A stretch of 64,000 nucleotides of DNA. Source: Sphaerospermopsis kisseleviana NIES-73. Lineage in GTDB: Bacteria > Cyanobacteriota > Cyanobacteriia > Cyanobacteriales > Nostocaceae. Shown piece after piece: positions 36,666-46,104 of the stretch. A program made the position numbers and the translations under genes. The DNA is taken from contig NZ_AP018314.1 of the NCBI RefSeq assembly GCF_002368075.1, positions 5,125,312-5,189,311 of the forward strand, read 5' to 3'. Below the pieces are notes generated by a model that ran no database searches, had not been told where the DNA came from, and saw nothing but the letters and a program-made list of their open reading frames with translations. How positions within the stretch are numbered: the first letter of the stretch is position 1; each line of letters starts with the position of its first letter.

Positions 36666-36707
36666 AATTTTAGTAACTTTAGCTAAAATTTTAGTAACTT
36701 TAGCTAA
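36666..36707. promoter_or_regulatory. Perfect 21-base tandem repeat upstream of the tyrosinase gene
   Basis: Two exact copies, 36666-36686 and 36687-36707, of AATTTTAGTAACTTTAGCTAA, each holding the palindrome TTAGCTAA. Two head-to-tail binding sites of two helical turns each would suit an operator. It is about 465 bases before the tyrosinase start and could serve that gene or be unrelated. Nothing else is seen from 36201 to 36860 beyond AT-rich sequence. Confidence 0.35.
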
Positions 36708-36860
36708 TTTTTCACTCATTGTATTTTAAATTGTATATCAGTGACAAAATCACTTAAATAATAACTAGATATTTGCGACATAAATTATACTTGCTATACT
36801 TGCATTTGGTGGCTACCTTTGGTTTAATTTCCATAGCATCACAATAGTAAATATTGCTAC

Positions 36861-36975
36861 TTAGTAGGTATGCGTTAAAAATTGTCGTTATGGCAAGGCA
36901 GGAGGCAGGAGGGAAGAGGTTTTTAGCAATTTTACATTTTTGTACTTGCTTGGTTTTTTCGTGCCGACTTACTTT
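36861..36975. repeat. MITE-like repeat, family R2, copy 1
   Basis: About 115 bases with imperfect inverted ends (TTAGTAGGTATGCGTTAAAA and TTCGTGCCGACTTACTT). The interior includes GGAGGCA heptamers (GGCAAGGCAGGAGGCAGGAGG) and AGAGGTTTTTAG. A copy of very similar order lies at 50609-50731. No reading frame. Confidence 0.6.
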
Positions 36976-37136
36976 TATCCCTGAATAAAATTAGGGTTAA
37001 TTTAGATGTGGTAATTCGTCGTCAACCCCCATCCCTGAAATCCCCAAAAATCCCCAAAAATCCTTAAATTATTGACTTCATTCTCAATAATGTTGATAAT
37101 ATACCCCCCTTTATTGATAAAAATCTTTTTTTCGAT

Positions 37137-37169
37137 AGATCCCCAACTTCTTCAAGAAGCTAGGGATCT
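37137..37169. repeat. AGATCCCCAACTTCTT hairpin, copy 1
   Basis: An inverted repeat, AGATCCCCAACTTCTT against AAGAAGCTAGGGATCT, downstream of the peptidoglycan hydrolase gene. Copies lie at 43627-43659 and 45605-45636. In all three cases it follows or separates genes on the minus strand, so it may act as a transcription stop. Confidence 0.6.
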
Positions 37170-37214
37170 GGGTATTAGTAGAAAGAAACCGAAAAACCTC
37201 CTGCCTCCTGCTAA

Positions 37215-38567
37215 TTAAATCAATCCTGCTGATTCATAAAGTCTTTTAAACAAAGCTTTAATTTTAGTTCCATAATCTAAATCTGCGGACCATCTTCCTG
37301 ATAGTTGATCTACAGAAGAAGCGACACCCCTAGTCACAAATCTAAAGCGAGGATCTACTTCTTGTTGTACCAAAGGTTCTAAACTAGCATAGGCTTTTAA
37401 ATGTTGAATATGCGCTCTTACTCCTATTCTGGCACTAGGAAAAGATGCTGCTTCTGAACCACCACCTATTGCTCCTAAACCAGCAAAGTTATTTTGTTGA
37501 GGTTTAATGTCTCCTCCAAAACGTAAAAAGCCAGTTTCTAAACACATTTGACAAAAGGCAAGATCATGATTTACGCCTTCAATGATCGCTTCTTCCCGAT
37601 AAAGTTTAGGAATGTCAGGAAACTGCACTAGAGCGTTTTCATTGTTATTCCGCAAAAATATTTGTAGCTGTACTTCTGTGGTATTTCCATTAGAAATAAT
37701 TTGCTCAATGTGTGCCGGACAAATTGTTAAAATGGAACGGAGTTTAAGAGTTTTAGTTGCACTATCCCAACTAATAGAAATATTAAAATCTCGCAGTTCG
37801 ATAGCTTTGATATAAACTACACGGCGATAGGTTACACGGTTAATATTAGGTGATTTTGATAAATCAATTCGCAACCGATCTACTAAGTCAATGGGAATAT
37901 AGGAATTACCATTAATTAATACTCCTTGTTCTGGATAATTTTGCCCATTGATGTTAATATTGATTGGTGGATAATTTGGTTCTACAGGAGTTCCCGGATT
38001 TGAATCAACTCCTCGACTCCAAGCTGTTAATCCATCTACAATTCCTAATGCAAAATCACGACGACGAGTTTGTAATAAATTGCGATCGTCTGGACTGCTG
38101 AGAAACCCTACTTGCATGACTAAAGCCGGTAAAGTAGTGCGGCGACAAAACTGCAAACTACCTAAGCCACTGTCTGTATCTGGTCTGACTCCGCGATTAG
38201 GTAATTGAGGTACACGGCGCAACAATCCCATGAGTAACGTTTCTGCATTTTGCTTGCGTTGATTGTTGCTGGCAATGTGGTAAACACTAGCACCCCTAAC
38301 AGTAGGACTACTAGCAGCATCAGCTTGAATTTCTACAGCCACATCAGTGGAACGAGCGCGAGAGTTAATCCAGGTGATAGTTTGGGCAGCACTTAAATCA
38401 TCAGGCACAGCTAAAACTTCCACAGTACGCGCCCGCAGTTCTGTTACAATTAGATCCCGTAACAGAATCATTTCCTTAGCTTCAGTTGTACCACCTGCGA
38501 TCGCACCAGGATCAATACCGCCAGCTTCCCTACCTCCATGCGCGGCCGAAATAAAAATACGTCCCAT
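37215..38567 (-). CDS. Peptidoglycan hydrolase: amidase-like plus glucosaminidase-like domains
   Basis: A 450-residue two-domain protein. The N-terminal part (1-190) has the Amidase_3 fold pattern (FISAAHGGREAGGIDPGA with His10, Glu29, GVRPDTDSGLGSL). The expected second zinc His is Gln81 (EIQADA where HADA/HANA is usual), and the catalytic Glu near the end is Gln152 (MQVGFLSS for VEVGFLSN), so this domain may be inactive. A beta-rich linker (200-275) resembles copper amine oxidase N-terminal repeats. The C-terminal part (about 320-450) looks like a glucosaminidase with Glu in CLETGFL and the NNFAGLGAIGG motif. No signal peptide is seen. It is divergent from dnaG, 137 bases away. Confidence 0.8.
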   Translation of the reverse strand: MGRIFISAAHGGREAGGIDPGAIAGGTTEAKEMILLRDLIVTELRARTVEVLAVPDDLSAAQTITWINSRARSTDVAVEIQADAASSPTVRGASVYHIASNNQRKQNAETLLMGLLRRVPQLPNRGVRPDTDSGLGSLQFCRRTTLPALVMQVGFLSSPDDRNLLQTRRRDFALGIVDGLTAWSRGVDSNPGTPVEPNYPPINININGQNYPEQGVLINGNSYIPIDLVDRLRIDLSKSPNINRVTYRRVVYIKAIELRDFNISISWDSATKTLKLRSILTICPAHIEQIISNGNTTEVQLQIFLRNNNENALVQFPDIPKLYREEAIIEGVNHDLAFCQMCLETGFLRFGGDIKPQQNNFAGLGAIGGGSEAASFPSARIGVRAHIQHLKAYASLEPLVQQEVDPRFRFVTRGVASSVDQLSGRWSADLDYGTKIKALFKRLYESAGLI

Positions 38568-38704
38568 CTTTAATGATTCCCATTGTTAAGCTCCAGCATG
38601 AAGCAATTTTAACGATTATTTTGGGTTTGGGATCAAGAATTATAATAAGGCAGGAGTCAGGAGTTTTGATTTTTCCCTAATCATCAATCACCAATCACCC
38701 AAAA

Positions 38705-40615
38705 ATGCAAATCCCCCGTTTACATCCAGATACAATAGAAGAAGTTAAACACCGGGCTGATATTGTTGATGTTGTCTCAGATTATGTAGTTTTACGTAGA
38801 CGAGGCAAAGATTTTGTCGGGTTATGTCCTTTCCATGACGAGAAAACCCCTAGTTTTACAGTGAGTCCAAGCAAGCAAATGTATTATTGTTTTGGTTGTC
38901 AAGCTGCGGGTAATGCCATTAAGTTTGTCATGGATTTGAATAAACGACATTTTGCAGAAGTAGTTCTAGATTTAGCAAAACGTTATCAAGTTCCTGTCAA
39001 AACCTTAGCACCTGAACAAAGACAAGAATTACAACGTCAAATATCTTTACGTGAGCAATTATATGAGATTTTAGCATCTACAGCCCAATTTTATCAACAC
39101 GCTTTAAGACAAAATTTGGGTCAAAAAGCGATGCAATATTTACAGGAAAATCGGCAATTAAAAATAGAAACAATTCAACAATTTGGTTTAGGTTATGCTC
39201 CCCCTGGTTGGGAAACTTTACATCGTTATTTGGTGGAAAATAAAAATTATCCTGTGCAGTTGGTAGAAAAAGCTGGTTTAATTAAACCTAGAAAAGAAGG
39301 GGGAGGTTATTATGATGTATTTCGGGATAGATTAATGATTCCTATCCACGATGTTCAAGGAAGAGTAATTGCTTTTGGTGGCAGAACTTTAACAGATGAA
39401 CAACCAAAATATTTAAATTCCCCAGAAACAGAATTATTTAGTAAAGGTAAAACTTTATTTGCTTTAGATCAAGCTAAAGATGGTATTTCTAAATCAGATC
39501 AAGGGGTAGTAGTAGAGGGATATTTTGATGCGATCGCCCTTCATGCAGCAGGAATTAATAACGTCGTTGCATCCCTGGGTACAGCATTAAGTATAGAACA
39601 AGTGCGGCTATTATTGCGTTACTCAGATTCCAAACAATTAATACTTAATTTTGATGCAGATAACGCTGGAATTAATGCCGCAGAAAGAGCAATTGGTGAA
39701 ATTGCCACCTTAGCATATAAAGGGGAAGTACAGTTAAAAATTCTCAACATTCCCGACGGTAAAGATGCGGATGAATATTTGCAAACTCATACAGCAGCAG
39801 AATATCAGCAACTATTAACAAATGCACCACTGTGGTTAAATTGGCAAATTGAGGAAATTATTAAAGATAGAGATTTAAAACAAGCTACCAATTTTCAAAT
39901 CGTTACAAAAGAAATGGTTAAAATCTTGCAGAAAATCGTTAATAGTGATACACTTAATTACTATATTTCCTACTGTGCAGAAATACTCAGCTTAGGGGAC
40001 GCTAGACTTATACCCCTACGAGTTGAGAACCTACTAACTCAAATTGCACCTGCTAGTGTACAAACTCCACCTTTGCGTTTACGCAAACCAGAGTCAAAAA
40101 CGCCAAAGCTATCTCTAGTAACCACTGAACGCAGTTTATTAGAACAAGCAGAGGCGTTATTATTACGAATTTTTCTCCATTGTCCTGAACAACGTCAAAT
40201 TATATTTGAGGAATTAGAAGAAAGAAATTTAGAATTTAGCCTTTCTCATCATCGGTTTTTGTGGCAAAAAAGTTTAGAATTTCCATTAGAAGAAGTAGAC
40301 TTAATTTCTAACTTACAAAATCGGTATTTAGAATTAGAAGAAGATTTAAAAATAGTATCTCATGTATTTCATTTGAATGAAAAAAACAAGCAAGAAATAC
40401 TGCGTACTCCCCAAGTTGTACAAGCAACCTTAGCTTGTATGGAAATAGTTTTGAGGGAAAAACGCTATCGTCATTTTATGGAACTGTGGGAAAAAGTTGA
40501 TCCACAAATAGAACCAGAAAAAAATAAATCATATTATGATAATGCTATTGCTGAAAAAAGACGAATACAAGAATTAGATAAACAAAGACAATTTTCCATA
40601 GCCGAATTATTTTAA
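38705..40615 (+). CDS. dnaG: DNA primase
   Basis: Makes RNA primers for replication, 636 residues, normal length. The zinc-binding domain has Cys41, His44, Cys62 and Cys65 (CPFHDEKTPSF ... YYCFGCQ). The core shows GRTLTDEQPKYLNSPET and the TOPRIM motifs VVVEGYFDAIALHAAG and LILNFDADNAG. The C-terminal helicase-binding part (about 470-636) is helical and variable. The leader contains a STRR-like stretch (38648-38700) and no obvious ribosome-binding site. The Uma2 gene follows after 27 bases. Confidence 0.97.
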   Translation: MQIPRLHPDTIEEVKHRADIVDVVSDYVVLRRRGKDFVGLCPFHDEKTPSFTVSPSKQMYYCFGCQAAGNAIKFVMDLNKRHFAEVVLDLAKRYQVPVKTLAPEQRQELQRQISLREQLYEILASTAQFYQHALRQNLGQKAMQYLQENRQLKIETIQQFGLGYAPPGWETLHRYLVENKNYPVQLVEKAGLIKPRKEGGGYYDVFRDRLMIPIHDVQGRVIAFGGRTLTDEQPKYLNSPETELFSKGKTLFALDQAKDGISKSDQGVVVEGYFDAIALHAAGINNVVASLGTALSIEQVRLLLRYSDSKQLILNFDADNAGINAAERAIGEIATLAYKGEVQLKILNIPDGKDADEYLQTHTAAEYQQLLTNAPLWLNWQIEEIIKDRDLKQATNFQIVTKEMVKILQKIVNSDTLNYYISYCAEILSLGDARLIPLRVENLLTQIAPASVQTPPLRLRKPESKTPKLSLVTTERSLLEQAEALLLRIFLHCPEQRQIIFEELEERNLEFSLSHHRFLWQKSLEFPLEEVDLISNLQNRYLELEEDLKIVSHVFHLNEKNKQEILRTPQVVQATLACMEIVLREKRYRHFMELWEKVDPQIEPEKNKSYYDNAIAEKRRIQELDKQRQFSIAELF

Positions 40616-40642
40616 TCAAAGAATAGGGAGTATACTAATTCT

Positions 40643-41251
40643 ATGAAACTACAAACAACTATCCAAGAAATCAAAACAGTTAAAGCCTACTATACCCCAG
40701 AAGAATATTTAGAACTGGAAGAAAAATCAGAGTACAAAAATGAATATAGAGATGGAGAAATTATACCCATGACAGGCAGAACAACAAATCATAATAAACT
40801 AGCATTAAATTTAGCTACTAGCCTGAATTTAGCATTAAATGATTTAGACTATGAAATTTATATTGGAGATGTAAAACTGTGGATACAACGTTATCGAGAA
40901 TTTACTTATCCTGATGTCATGGTCATAGAAGGTGAACCTATTTATTATAGTACAAACACCACAATTGTCACCAATCCTTTATTAATTGCCGAAGTCCTAT
41001 CTCAATCTACAAAAGACTATGATCGGGGTGATAAATTTCTTTATTATCGTTCAATTCCCGAATTTAAAGAATATATTTTGATTGATCAACATAAACATTA
41101 TGTAATGCAATATGTCAAAAATAATGAAAATCAATGGATTTTGACAGAGTATGAAACAGAAGATGCTATTTTAAAACTTGCATCAATTAACCTTAAATTA
41201 TCTTTAAAACAACTGTATAAAAAAATTAACTTTTTGGAACAAATAGAGTAA
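40643..41251 (+). CDS. Uma2 family (DUF820) putative endonuclease
   Basis: A 202-residue protein with the PD-(D/E)XK-like Uma2 pattern common in cyanobacteria: YTPEEYLELEEKSEYKNEYRDGEIIPMTG, VKLWIQRYREFTYPDVMVIEGEP and LIAEVLSQSTKDYDRGDKFLYYRSIPEFKEYILID. The acidic and Lys residues expected of the nuclease core are kept, so it is probably intact. The biological role of these genes is unclear. GGGAG stands 12 bases before the ATG. A truncated relative lies at 56849. Confidence 0.9.
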   Translation: MKLQTTIQEIKTVKAYYTPEEYLELEEKSEYKNEYRDGEIIPMTGRTTNHNKLALNLATSLNLALNDLDYEIYIGDVKLWIQRYREFTYPDVMVIEGEPIYYSTNTTIVTNPLLIAEVLSQSTKDYDRGDKFLYYRSIPEFKEYILIDQHKHYVMQYVKNNENQWILTEYETEDAILKLASINLKLSLKQLYKKINFLEQIE

Positions 41252-41456
41252 AATTATCAATTGAAAATTGACAATTGTTTCATTAAAGGCTTCCGCCGTG
41301 AGCGTCAGCCGATAGCGTAGCGTGGCGTTAGCCATACGGTTTAAAACCTCTCCTTTCAACGGGAAAAATAAAAAATAAGCTTTTTCAATCCTCTCCCTTC
41401 AATGGAGGGGTAATTGTCAATTGTTCATTGTCAATTATCAATTATTGAATATTCAC

Positions 41457-42419
41457 CTATAACCTGAGCTTGGGTAAAATAGATTTAGATAACATTCCAT
41501 GAACCCCTTTTTGTGGACTATTCACCACTTGAGTAATATGAAAATTTACTGCTAAACTGCATAAAACATAAGCATCTTCTGGTGATAAATTGGCAAAACG
41601 TTCTAGAAAATCAATCATATTTTTTAACGCCAATTCCAAAGCATCATCTAATGTTTCTGCAAAACCCATTGTGATGAAATCTGTAGGAGTTTCTGCTATG
41701 GGTGTTGTCAGTTGTAAATCTTTACGTAATATGAGTTTAATTCTGCCATTCATAGATGTTTCAATAGCAGTTACATTTACCTCACCATCTCCTTGTGCAG
41801 AATGTCCATCACCAATGGAAAATAATGCACCAGGAACATATATAGGTAAAAATAATTTTGCACCTGCTTGTAATTGACGGTTATCAATATTTCCTCCATA
41901 AGCACCTGGAGGTATAGAATTACGGTTATTTTCTGGGGTAGCAACTCCTAAAATGCCAAAAAAAGGTGTGAGAGGAATTTTAATATTTGAACCGGGTGGA
42001 AATTCGGCAAAATTATTTTTTAAATCGAGGGGAATAAATCTTAATGCAGCTTCTGTAAACTGCTGTGGTAATGCTCCCCAACCTGCACGAATAGCGTTAA
42101 AACCAACAGGTAAACGCGGTGAAATTGACTTTAATTGTACTTCTAAAATATCCCCTGGTTGTGCATTATTGATGTAAATTGGTCCGGTGAGTAAATGGGG
42201 TCCTAGTGCTATTTTTTGTTCTGGTGGTAAATTTTCACAGATATCAATAAATTCTGGTGTAAGAAATTCTGAAGGAGCTTTGTCGTAAACGTAATAACCT
42301 GTATATGTTTCTATGTCTATTGTGTCATGGGAATCAACAAATAATGCTGGTTTTAAGAGGTGAGAAAAGCCACCTAAATGTACAGTTTCTTTCGTAGCTT
42401 TTAAAATGTGGTGAGTCAT
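41457..42419 (-). CDS. Acetamidase/formamidase family protein
   Basis: Amide hydrolase-family protein of 320 residues. Typical segments are GPIYINNAQPGDILEVQL, PPGAYGGNIDNRQLQAGAKL, PIYVPGALFSIGDGHSAQGDGEV and GFAETLDDALELALKNMIDFL. I start at 42419, MTHHILKATKETVHLGG; a longer frame to 42449 translates repeat-derived sequence. Substrate within the family (formamide, acetamide or other) is not clear. It is flanked by the class 3 lipase in the same direction, with a CAATTGT tandem repeat between. Confidence 0.88.
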   Translation of the reverse strand: MTHHILKATKETVHLGGFSHLLKPALFVDSHDTIDIETYTGYYVYDKAPSEFLTPEFIDICENLPPEQKIALGPHLLTGPIYINNAQPGDILEVQLKSISPRLPVGFNAIRAGWGALPQQFTEAALRFIPLDLKNNFAEFPPGSNIKIPLTPFFGILGVATPENNRNSIPPGAYGGNIDNRQLQAGAKLFLPIYVPGALFSIGDGHSAQGDGEVNVTAIETSMNGRIKLILRKDLQLTTPIAETPTDFITMGFAETLDDALELALKNMIDFLERFANLSPEDAYVLCSLAVNFHITQVVNSPQKGVHGMLSKSILPKLRL

Positions 42420-42450
42420 TTTTGCAGATGCTGATGGCTGAATAAACAAT

Positions 42451-42488
42451 TATCAATTGTCAATTGTCAATTGTCAATTGTCAATTGA
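42451..42488. repeat. CAATTGT tandem heptamers
   Basis: About five units of TCAATTG, each an extended palindrome around CAATTG. It lies between the lipase stop and the amidase-family start and can fold into several alternative hairpins. The gap at 41252-41456 holds similar CAATTGT sequences at both edges and a TAGCGTAGCGTGGC-type repeat at 41288-41335. Confidence 0.75.
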
Positions 42489-42508
42489 TAACAGGTTATT
42501 TTGAGTTT

Positions 42509-43288
42509 TCAGAGTGTTTTTTCCAGCAACCTAATATAATTGCGGATATCATGATCTTTCACTCGTGCAGAAATGAAGTTGAAACTAAACCAAGGTCCTA
42601 GTCGTAATTGTTGACCTACATGACTATATCTTCCTTGCCACCACCTGGGTAATGCTGGTACTATATCCATGCCATAAATAAAGCGATAAGTGTTAGGAAC
42701 TCTCTGATTATAAGATTGAGAAAATTCCTTATTGCCTACTTTGGGCGAGCCAAATGTATAGACTTCTAAGGAAGATAATTGAGGGTGAAAATTATATTCA
42801 ATATCTACACCACATAAGGTTGCTAATGCTCCTCCTAAACTATGGCCTGTGACAATGATATTAGCAGTCTGATTATCTTTGATATATTGATGAATGTGAT
42901 CTCTAACGGAAAGGTAAGCATTGCTAAAACCAGAATGCATGAGTGATCCAGAGTTCTTACCTTTTTTATATGGGTAAGTTTGCTCGGTTTTAGCAACAAT
43001 TTGTTGTTGAATTATTTTCTCATCAAATTCTCTATTTTCCTTTTCTTCATCAATACCTATCTTGCCAGTATCGAAGTTATATCGCCAGTCCATTCTTGAT
43101 TCAGTACCACGAAAAACTATAGTTACTGCTGAGGAATCTGCTAAAATTGCCAATTGAGTATCAGTGGTTTTGTCGCTAATCAGAATTGGTTTTTCAGTCC
43201 AGCCGCTAAAGGCTATTTTAGAGAAGTCTTGATAAATTTCTTGACAGCACACTGCCATTTTCACTGCTTTGGAATAATTCACTGTCAT
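42509..43288 (-). CDS. Class 3 lipase family protein
   Basis: Alpha/beta-hydrolase of 259 residues. The nucleophile elbow is GHSLGGALATL, preceded by VTIVFRGTESRMDW, and followed by TFGSPKVGNKEF, the catalytic Asp region YGMDIVPALP and a late His in DHDIRNYI. I use the ATG at 43288, with GAGGA 7 bases upstream; a longer frame begins with TTG at 43330. No signal peptide is seen. Substrate could be a membrane galactolipid or triacylglycerol; sequence does not decide. Confidence 0.9.
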   Translation of the reverse strand: MTVNYSKAVKMAVCCQEIYQDFSKIAFSGWTEKPILISDKTTDTQLAILADSSAVTIVFRGTESRMDWRYNFDTGKIGIDEEKENREFDEKIIQQQIVAKTEQTYPYKKGKNSGSLMHSGFSNAYLSVRDHIHQYIKDNQTANIIVTGHSLGGALATLCGVDIEYNFHPQLSSLEVYTFGSPKVGNKEFSQSYNQRVPNTYRFIYGMDIVPALPRWWQGRYSHVGQQLRLGPWFSFNFISARVKDHDIRNYIRLLEKTL

Positions 43289-43364
43289 CACTAAGTCCTC
43301 ATCCACAATTTTGAGCAATATGTTGACCAATATTCAGATGTTCTAGAACACCAATTCATTAATC

Positions 43365-43460
43365 GTAAGGGCGTTCGCGTAGCGTGCCGGAGGCATAGCA
43401 TTCGGACAGAATATGAACTGGTTTCAGCGATAGGTTATCACCCGAATGCTTCGCCCCTAC
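43365..43460. repeat. Hairpin repeat, family R3, full copy
   Basis: A 96-base element, reverse orientation of that at 31690-31785: it starts GTAAGGGCGTTCGCGTAGCG and ends CCCGAATGCTTCGCCCCTAC. Located between the lipase and ureG. Confidence 0.7.
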
Positions 43461-43626
43461 AAGGTAAAAACAGATTACCTAGCATTACTGAATCGACGTT
43501 CTAGGAAACATCTATGTATTATTGGTGATTTGACGGATATCATAGCATTGTTTATTTACAAACGACTAGAGTGCAGCAAAATATAAAAAAATATAAATTT
43601 ATATTACAAAAATACCTATCATACTC

Positions 43627-43659
43627 AGATCCCCGACTTTTTTAAGAAGTTGGGGATCT
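43627..43659. repeat. AGATCCCC hairpin, copy 2, after ureG
   Basis: AGATCCCCGACTTTTTTAA pairs with the opposite arm ending AAGTTGGGGATCT. It lies 30 bases beyond the ureG stop, on the side where the ure transcript would end. Confidence 0.6.
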
Positions 43660-43689
43660 AAAAGTAAAAAAAATATAAAATTTCCAAAT

Positions 43690-44286
43690 TTAGCAGATTT
43701 GTGTGGTAATGAATTGAATCACATCCGCTAAACCGATTTTGGTTTTTAAGTTAGTGAAAATAAAGGGTTTATCTCCACGCATTTTTTTTGCATCTCTTTC
43801 CATGACGTTTAAATCTGCTCCAACGAATGGTGCAAGATCAATTTTATTAATGACTAATAAATCTGATTTAGTGATACCTGGACCACCTTTGCGGGGAATT
43901 TTATCCCCAGCAGCAACGTCTATGACATATATTGTTAAATCAACTAATTCGGGACTAAAGGTAGCGGCTAAATTATCACCACCACTTTCTAAAAAAACTA
44001 AATCTAAATCTATAAATTTTTCTTCTAGTTGTTCAATTGCAGCTAAATTCATGGAAGCATCTTCACGGATAGCAGTATGGGGACAACCTCCTGTTTCTAC
44101 TCCTAAAATGCGATCGCTCTCCAATGCTTGAGAACGTACTAAAAATTGTGCATCTTCTTGAGTATAAATATCATTGGTAACAACCGCTAATTTATATTTT
44201 TCTCGCAGTGCTTTACACAAAGCATCTACTAAAGCTGTTTTTCCAGAACCTACGGGTCCTGCTACTCCTACTCGAAAAGCATTCAT
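43690..44286 (-). CDS. ureG: Urease accessory GTPase UreG
   Basis: SIMIBI-class GTPase that delivers nickel for urease active-site assembly, 198 residues. The P-loop GPVGSGKT lies at residues 10-17, the nickel-binding CPH motif is present ([13 protein letters not shown]), and [19 protein letters not shown] and INKIDLAP follow. It is the last of the ureE-ureF-ureG run; a 105-base gap of tandem repeats separates it from ureF. Urease structural genes are not in the window. Confidence 0.97.
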   Translation of the reverse strand: MNAFRVGVAGPVGSGKTALVDALCKALREKYKLAVVTNDIYTQEDAQFLVRSQALESDRILGVETGGCPHTAIREDASMNLAAIEQLEEKFIDLDLVFLESGGDNLAATFSPELVDLTIYVIDVAAGDKIPRKGGPGITKSDLLVINKIDLAPFVGADLNVMERDAKKMRGDKPFIFTNLKTKIGLADVIQFITTQIC

Positions 44287-44289
44287 AAG

Positions 44290-44391
44290 TAATTGGTGAT
44301 TGGTGATTGGTAATTGGTAATTGGTAATTAGTAAAATTATTACCTATCTTCTCTTACTGTTCCCTGTTCCCTGTTCCCTGTTCCCTGTTCC
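44290..44391. repeat. Tandem heptamers between ureF and ureG
   Basis: Two tracts: ATTGGTG/ATTGGTA units at about 44290-44330 and TGTTCCC units at about 44358-44393. They sit inside the ure gene run, directly at the ureF stop codon, and may have changed the spacing and coupling of the two genes. Confidence 0.8.
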
Positions 44392-45081
44392 CTAGCTTCT
44401 AAATAATCTAGTATATTGGGTTTCATGCTGCATACTAGCTAGGGATAAACCCCAACTACAACAAACTAGATTATCATCTTCTAAGGTGAGAATTTCTGAC
44501 ATTGTAATATTTAATAATGTTTGCAACTCTAATAATAATTCTTGTCCAGCAGTTTGACCAAGGGGAATGAGTTTGACTCCAGCAGTAATTAAATTATTTG
44601 CCCAACTATGCAGATATGCTAATAATGCCGCATCAGTGTTAATTTGCCAATGAGCGCAAGCAATACCAAAGGCGATCGCATAATTGCAAGGATAACCCAC
44701 TGCGGTAGCTAATGGTAAAGTTTCTGGTGCAAGTTTACTTAATAATTGGATGAGCGATCGCCCCATTTGCCAACTACTAGCGCGTAATTCTTCTGTATCT
44801 CTCACCGCAGATAACCACAAATTCCATCGTTTTAAATCTGCTAAATTTCCCATTTTTGCAGCTTCTAAACCTCTAATCATCACAGCGCCATCTATGCGAA
44901 TTGACCCATAATTCAACTCAGCTTCTAACCAATTTTTTAAGCTATTACTGCTATTAATAGTACCATTTTCTACCAACATTTCCAAACCTTCAGAATAGCT
45001 ATAAGCTCCCACAGGTAAAGCCGGACTAGCTAACTGTAAAATAGATAAAAAATGACTATGAGTTAGAGTGATGGTGTCCAT
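44392..45081 (-). CDS. ureF: Urease accessory protein UreF
   Basis: Helical protein of 229 residues that forms the UreF-UreG-UreD chaperone complex. Family features: [20 protein letters not shown], the central [19 protein letters not shown] and a conserved C-terminal Arg-rich end. Of two in-frame ATGs I choose 45081, because GGAGGA stands 5 bases ahead of it; the one at 45093 lacks a site. Either way it overlaps the end of ureE, so translation is coupled. Confidence 0.94.
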   Translation of the reverse strand: MDTITLTHSHFLSILQLASPALPVGAYSYSEGLEMLVENGTINSSNSLKNWLEAELNYGSIRIDGAVMIRGLEAAKMGNLADLKRWNLWLSAVRDTEELRASSWQMGRSLIQLLSKLAPETLPLATAVGYPCNYAIAFGIACAHWQINTDAALLAYLHSWANNLITAGVKLIPLGQTAGQELLLELQTLLNITMSEILTLEDDNLVCCSWGLSLASMQHETQYTRLFRS

Positions 45082-45514
45082 AAGCTCCTCCATAAGCGCC
45101 TAATTCTGGTTGAAAAGGTACAACTTCTTCCTTAATTTCTAACCCTAACTTTTCTAACATCGTGCGTAAAACTGAATCGGGAGATAAGCGTAAATAATTA
45201 GGAGTAATTTCCACAGGTACATGACGATTACCCAAATGATAAGCTGCTCTTAATAAGAGTAAAGGTGTGTGTGCAACCACAGTCAAAACAGGTTCAGGTT
45301 TAGCAATAATTCTGATGAAATTGTTTTGATTTTCATCAGTGAGAAGATCATCATTATGTAAAACTGTACCTCTCGGTAAACGCAGAAAAACCTCCTTTCC
45401 ATCTGTTAATGTAAATTTGTGACGGCTACGGGTGCGTTCTTCAGCGGTAAGTGGAAGAGTAAAATTAACGATAGCATTAATATCAGGAGGTTTAACTTTA
45501 GTTAAATTCAACAT
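45056..45514 (-). CDS. ureE: Urease nickel metallochaperone UreE
   Basis: Nickel-binding chaperone of 152 residues. The N-terminal domain ([23 protein letters not shown]) and the metal-binding C-terminal domain ([13 protein letters not shown] with its conserved His) are typical, and a short His-rich tail (GHHHSNS) ends the protein. It opens the ureE-ureF-ureG run; the TATAAT on its strand at 45534-45529 is too close to the start to be a confident promoter. Confidence 0.95.
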   Translation of the reverse strand: MLNLTKVKPPDINAIVNFTLPLTAEERTRSRHKFTLTDGKEVFLRLPRGTVLHNDDLLTDENQNNFIRIIAKPEPVLTVVAHTPLLLLRAAYHLGNRHVPVEITPNYLRLSPDSVLRTMLEKLGLEIKEEVVPFQPELGAYGGAYGHHHSNS

Positions 45515-45604
45515 GATGAAAACAATAAATTATAGATATCTTGGTAAATTTTCAGAAATGATATTACAACAAAACAACAAAAATATCAATAATCTGCAAA
45601 AATA

Positions 45605-45636
45605 AATCCCCAACCTTTTACAGAAGTCGGGGATCT
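45605..45636. repeat. AAATCCCCAAC hairpin, copy 3
   Basis: AAATCCCCAACC and the opposite arm GTCGGGGATCT, in the gap between the cupin gene and ureE, both on the minus strand. Likely a transcription stop after the cupin gene. Confidence 0.5.
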
Positions 45637-45671
45637 ACATCCTACACCTTTGATATTTTTATCTTTTATAT

Positions 45672-46013
45672 TTAATTTTCATCCCTAGCATGAATTTGAG
45701 CCGGGGGACTCGTCGCTTCAACTGCTGTAAATGGTTGCAGAATTCTATAAGAATGAATTGCACCTTTTGGTACAACCCAAGAACTACCTTTTTCTAGTAA
45801 AATTGTCTGACCAAAAATATCTAATTCTGCTTGTCCATCAATTACATAACCAACAGTTTCATATTCCCGTTGAGTTGGTACTTTTTCCTCACCTGGTTCT
45901 TCATTTTCCCATAGTCGCATCGAAACAGTTTTTCCCGATACCAGATACTTTTGACCAAGTTTACCTGTGGGAGAATAGGCAGAATCTACTTTTTTAACAC
46001 TTGTGTCACTCAT
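45672..46013 (-). CDS. Cupin domain protein
   Basis: A 113-residue single-cupin protein. Motif 1 reads YETVGYVIDGQAELDIFG and motif 2 reads KGSSWVVPKGAIHSYRI. The metal-binding His pair of motif 1 is largely replaced (only Glu and the late His are clear), so it may be a binder rather than an enzyme. It heads toward ureE in the same direction, and follows the stress-type group upstream. Confidence 0.8.
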   Translation of the reverse strand: MSDTSVKKVDSAYSPTGKLGQKYLVSGKTVSMRLWENEEPGEEKVPTQREYETVGYVIDGQAELDIFGQTILLEKGSSWVVPKGAIHSYRILQPFTAVEATSPPAQIHARDEN

Positions 46014-46104
46014 AATATTTTAGACCGCAAACAGCATGAAATTTGAAGTATTTTGAACTTTAATGAAGACAGGAGTGAGGACTCCTAACTCATCACATCT
46101 TGCT

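Noticed and set aside
45529..45534. TATAAT as the ureE promoter
   Set aside because: It would leave almost no leader before the ATG at 45514 and no matching -35 was seen.
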